The notes under the pieces are model-generated. The model made no database searches. It was not told the DNA's origin and worked only from the letters and a program-made list of their open reading frames with translations. 9,340 nucleotides of DNA, taken from contig USIZ01000037.1 of NCBI GenBank assembly GCA_900554855.1, forward strand, positions 1 through 9,340, in the 5' to 3' direction. Shown piece by piece: positions 7,845 through 9,340 of this stretch. The stretch's first letter is position 1, and the number at the start of each line of letters is the position of its first letter. The position numbers and the translations under genes are program-made. The DNA is from an uncultured Eubacteriales bacterium. Its GTDB lineage: Bacteria; Bacillota; Clostridia; Oscillospirales; Oscillospiraceae.

Positions 7845-7992
7845 AATCTTTCCTCCTAAAATGATATATTGTTTATCCCTTACAGTTTCTTCCCGGTGTG
7901 TCCGTTTACTGCCTGTCATAGGTGAGACACGGCTGGATCGCCGGACTCTGATGTACGGTTATCTCCGCTTGATCTGGCACGTCTATTTTCTG
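7845..7992 (-). other. 148-nt gap inside the operon; no firm promoter seen
   Basis: This is the longest spacer in the minus-strand cluster and is more AT-rich near the TM2 gene. A TATATC element just before the ribosome binding site could be a -10 box, but no matching -35 is evident. A small imperfect stem (GCCTGTC near 7911 with GACACGGC near 7926) has no U-tract. An internal promoter is possible but unproven. Confidence 0.3.
7851..7857 (-). promoter_or_regulatory. Strong ribosome binding site that decides the TM2 gene start
   Basis: AGGAGGA on the minus strand lies 6 nt before the ATG at 7844. It is the strongest Shine-Dalgarno match in the window and argues against the upstream in-frame ATG at 7919. 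Confidence 0.8.
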
Positions 7993-8496
7993 TTACTCCT
8001 GCGTTTTTCGGAACGTCACCGTTTCCTCGCTGTCGTCCGGTCGTTCCAGTTTCAGCTCCAGCGTTCCGCTGGGCTCTCCGTTCTCCGCTTCATGGCCAAA
8101 ACTCTTAATCTCGCCGAGCGAGACACCGTCCGGCGTCACAAGCGTGCCGTTCTCCAGTGTAATCTCCGTCCAGATGATCTGCCCCGGCTGGAGATAGGTG
8201 AAGTACAGGGGTGCGCGCAACACAGTCTCGCCATCCAGGCTGAGAACGATCCCATTGTCTTCGCGGATGCTCGCCTGCCAGCGGCCATCTGTGCTTGCCC
8301 AAGTTCCCGCCAGCACCGACCAGAGAACAGCGTTGTCCACATAGGTGCGGTCTCCGTCCAGTGGGAAAGCGACATCCGGATTTTCCATCCCGCCCCGATC
8401 CATGATCCGATCCGTGACAAAGTGCTTGTAAAGCCCGGAAAGGGTGAGTCCAACAAGCATCCCGGCCAGAAGGATCCAGATCATTCGGCGCTTCAT
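7993..8496 (-). CDS. Small single-pass membrane protein with beta-rich extracytoplasmic domain
   Basis: I do not recognise a named family. The 167-residue protein starts MKRRM, has one hydrophobic helix (about 5-23) and then a probably extracytoplasmic domain. That domain contains LAGTW at 62-66, followed by alternating strands (WQASIREDNGIVLSLDGETV, PLYFTYLQPGQIIWTEITLE), a pattern like lipocalin-type barrels that open with a Gly-x-Trp motif; the fold is inference. The ATG at 8496 overlaps the stop codon of the upstream YdjI-like gene in an ATGA arrangement, which points to translational coupling and decides this start over longer in-frame options reaching back to 8583. The first residues could be a signal anchor or, less likely, an uncleaved signal peptide; no lipobox Cys is present. 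Confidence 0.82.
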   Translation of the reverse strand: MKRRMIWILLAGMLVGLTLSGLYKHFVTDRIMDRGGMENPDVAFPLDGDRTYVDNAVLWSVLAGTWASTDGRWQASIREDNGIVLSLDGETVLRAPLYFTYLQPGQIIWTEITLENGTLVTPDGVSLGEIKSFGHEAENGEPSGTLELKLERPDDSEETVTFRKTQE

Positions 8497-9340
8497 CCAA
8501 CGATATCCCCGTCGCCAAAGGGGTCGCCGCACTCGGGGCAGAACTTGGGCGGATGCCGCGGGTCGGCGGGCTCCCAACCGCACTTGTCACACTTATACTG
8601 GGGAACTCCGGCGGGTTTCTTCGCGCCGCACTCGGAGCAGAACTTGCCCTTGTTCACCGCGCCGCAGGAACATGTCCAGCCTTCGTCCGCGGGAACGGGC
8701 CTGGGACTGCCGCGTTCCGGGCAGAATTTTCCGGTTGCAGTTGCACCGCAAACGCACTTCCAACTCGCGGACGCAGGCTTGGGTTCGGGCTTCTTACTGC
8801 CGCAGTTGGGACAGAAGTTGCCGGTGATGCCGCTCTGGCCGCAGGAACACGTCCACCCCTGCACTGCCGGAGCCGGGGCAGGCTGCGCCGCCTGCTGCTG
8901 CATCTGTTGCTGCTGGCCCATCTGGAAGAGATTCTGGGCGTTCATGCCGCCCGCCTGTCCGGCCATTCCCATGCCCATGAAGGCCATGGCCGGGCCCGCG
9001 CCGGTGTTGGCGGCCGCCGCCTTCATCGCATCGCCCTGAGAGCCGACAAGATGCGCCGCTGCACGGGTGGGATCCATAAAGGCCGCGTTGCGCTGCAAGT
9101 CCTTGATCATCTGCTCGTCTTCCTCATTGGCCTTCACGCTGGAAACACCGAAGGAGACGATCTCCATGCCGCGCAGGTCGCGCCACTTGCCCGAAAGCTG
9201 CTCGTTGAGCGCGTCTGCCAACTCCAACGTGTGGCCGGGAAGGGCGGAATAGCGGATCCCCATTTCGCTGATCTTTGCAAATGCAGGCTGGAGCGCAGTC
9301 AGCAGCTCCGTTTTCATCTGGCCCGCAATCGTTTCGATCT
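8493..9340 (-). CDS. SPFH/YdjI-like protein, C-terminal part (5' end outside window)
   Basis: The reading frame stays open to the right edge, so this is the C-terminal 281 residues of a longer protein. Numbering from the Met at 9317, residues 1-105 match the late part of YdjI-type SPFH proteins, often annotated as virion core protein: RGMEIVSFGVSS near 49-60, then helical GSQGDAMKAAAAN (92-104). A Met/Gly- and Gln-rich low-complexity linker (110-150) follows. Four tandem zinc ribbons end the protein: C157/C159/C169/C172, C188/C190/C199 with Arg202 in place of the fourth Cys, C216/C218/C227/C230, and C243/C246/C260/C263. In B. subtilis YdjI is an SPFH protein that helps place PspA at stressed membranes. 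The SPFH core itself is off-window, so the assignment rests on the C-terminal pattern. The stop overlaps the next gene's start. Confidence 0.85.
   Translation of the reverse strand, partial: IETIAGQMKTELLTALQPAFAKISEMGIRYSALPGHTLELADALNEQLSGKWRDLRGMEIVSFGVSSVKANEEDEQMIKDLQRNAAFMDPTRAAAHLVGSQGDAMKAAAANTGAGPAMAFMGMGMAGQAGGMNAQNLFQMGQQQQMQQQAAQPAPAPAVQGWTCSCGQSGITGNFCPNCGSKKPEPKPASASWKCVCGATATGKFCPERGSPRPVPADEGWTCSCGAVNKGKFCSECGAKKPAGVPQYKCDKCGWEPADPRHPPKFCPECGDPFGDGDIVG
8529..8855 (-). repeat. Four tandem zinc-ribbon repeats within the YdjI-like gene
   Basis: Three repeats share the form W-x-C-x-C ... G-x-F-C-x-x-C-G with a period of 28-31 codons; the fourth has CxxC and a longer spacing before FCPECG. 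The second repeat has CGC (Arg) at 8712-8714 where the others have a Cys codon. Confidence 0.85.

Noticed and set aside
7845..7892. SigW-type promoter (AGAAAC, 16 nt, TATATC) before the TM2 gene
   Set aside because: The -10 half lacks the CGTA core and the -35 half is imperfect; the match could easily be chance.
7975..7990. Sigma-54-like TGGCACG on the + strand in the 148-nt gap
   Set aside because: The -24 half fits, but the -12 half reads TTTT instead of TTGC, and it points into the antisense of the neighbouring gene.
6813..9039. Long overlapping + strand open frames opposite the lipoprotein, TM2 and YdjI-like genes
   Set aside because: They are antisense shadows of well-supported minus-strand genes, without convincing ribosome binding sites or recognisable motifs.

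Overview
The window looks like chromosomal DNA from a GC-rich Gram-positive anaerobe of the Bacillota, most likely class Clostridia (Oscillospirales-like). The reasons are strong AGGAGG-type ribosome binding sites, a Firmicutes-style sigma-54, typical lipoprotein signal peptides, and several protein families shared with Bacillus and clostridia. This placement is an inference from gene style, not from a marker gene. No rRNA, tRNA, CRISPR array, transposase or phage gene was seen.

Left part (1-1632): a complete rpoN gene (sigma-54) on the + strand at 75-1427. It is followed by a convergent intergenic region of about 205 bp holding a weak hairpin terminator for rpoN and a stronger hairpin that ends the opposing operon.

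Right part (1633-9340): seven consecutive minus-strand genes, probably one operon that starts beyond the right edge. In transcription order they are: (1) the C-terminal part of an SPFH/YdjI-like protein with four tandem zinc ribbons; (2) a small single-pass membrane protein whose start overlaps the previous stop (ATGA); (3) a TM2-domain protein with an unassigned N-terminal domain; (4) a large three-part lipoprotein; (5) a YdjG-like protein with two zinc ribbons and a C-terminal membrane helix; (6) a YdjH-like TPM-domain protein with two TPM-like domains, a membrane helix and a glycine-rich GKF tail; (7) a second lipoprotein. Gaps are short (4-bp overlap, 148, 60, 111, 15 and 14 nt). Two gaps hold perfect or near-perfect hairpins without U-tracts.

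Interpretation: products 1, 5 and 6 match the types encoded by Bacillus subtilis ydjI, ydjG and ydjH, which sit beside the PspA gene ydjF and act in membrane stress. Here the set is rearranged and joined by two lipoproteins, a TM2 protein and a small anchored protein. Together they would give an envelope-spanning assembly with cytoplasmic zinc ribbons and an SPFH scaffold on one side and lipid-anchored beta-rich domains on the other. No PspA gene is visible; it could lie past the right edge. The expanded module is the most interesting feature of the window.
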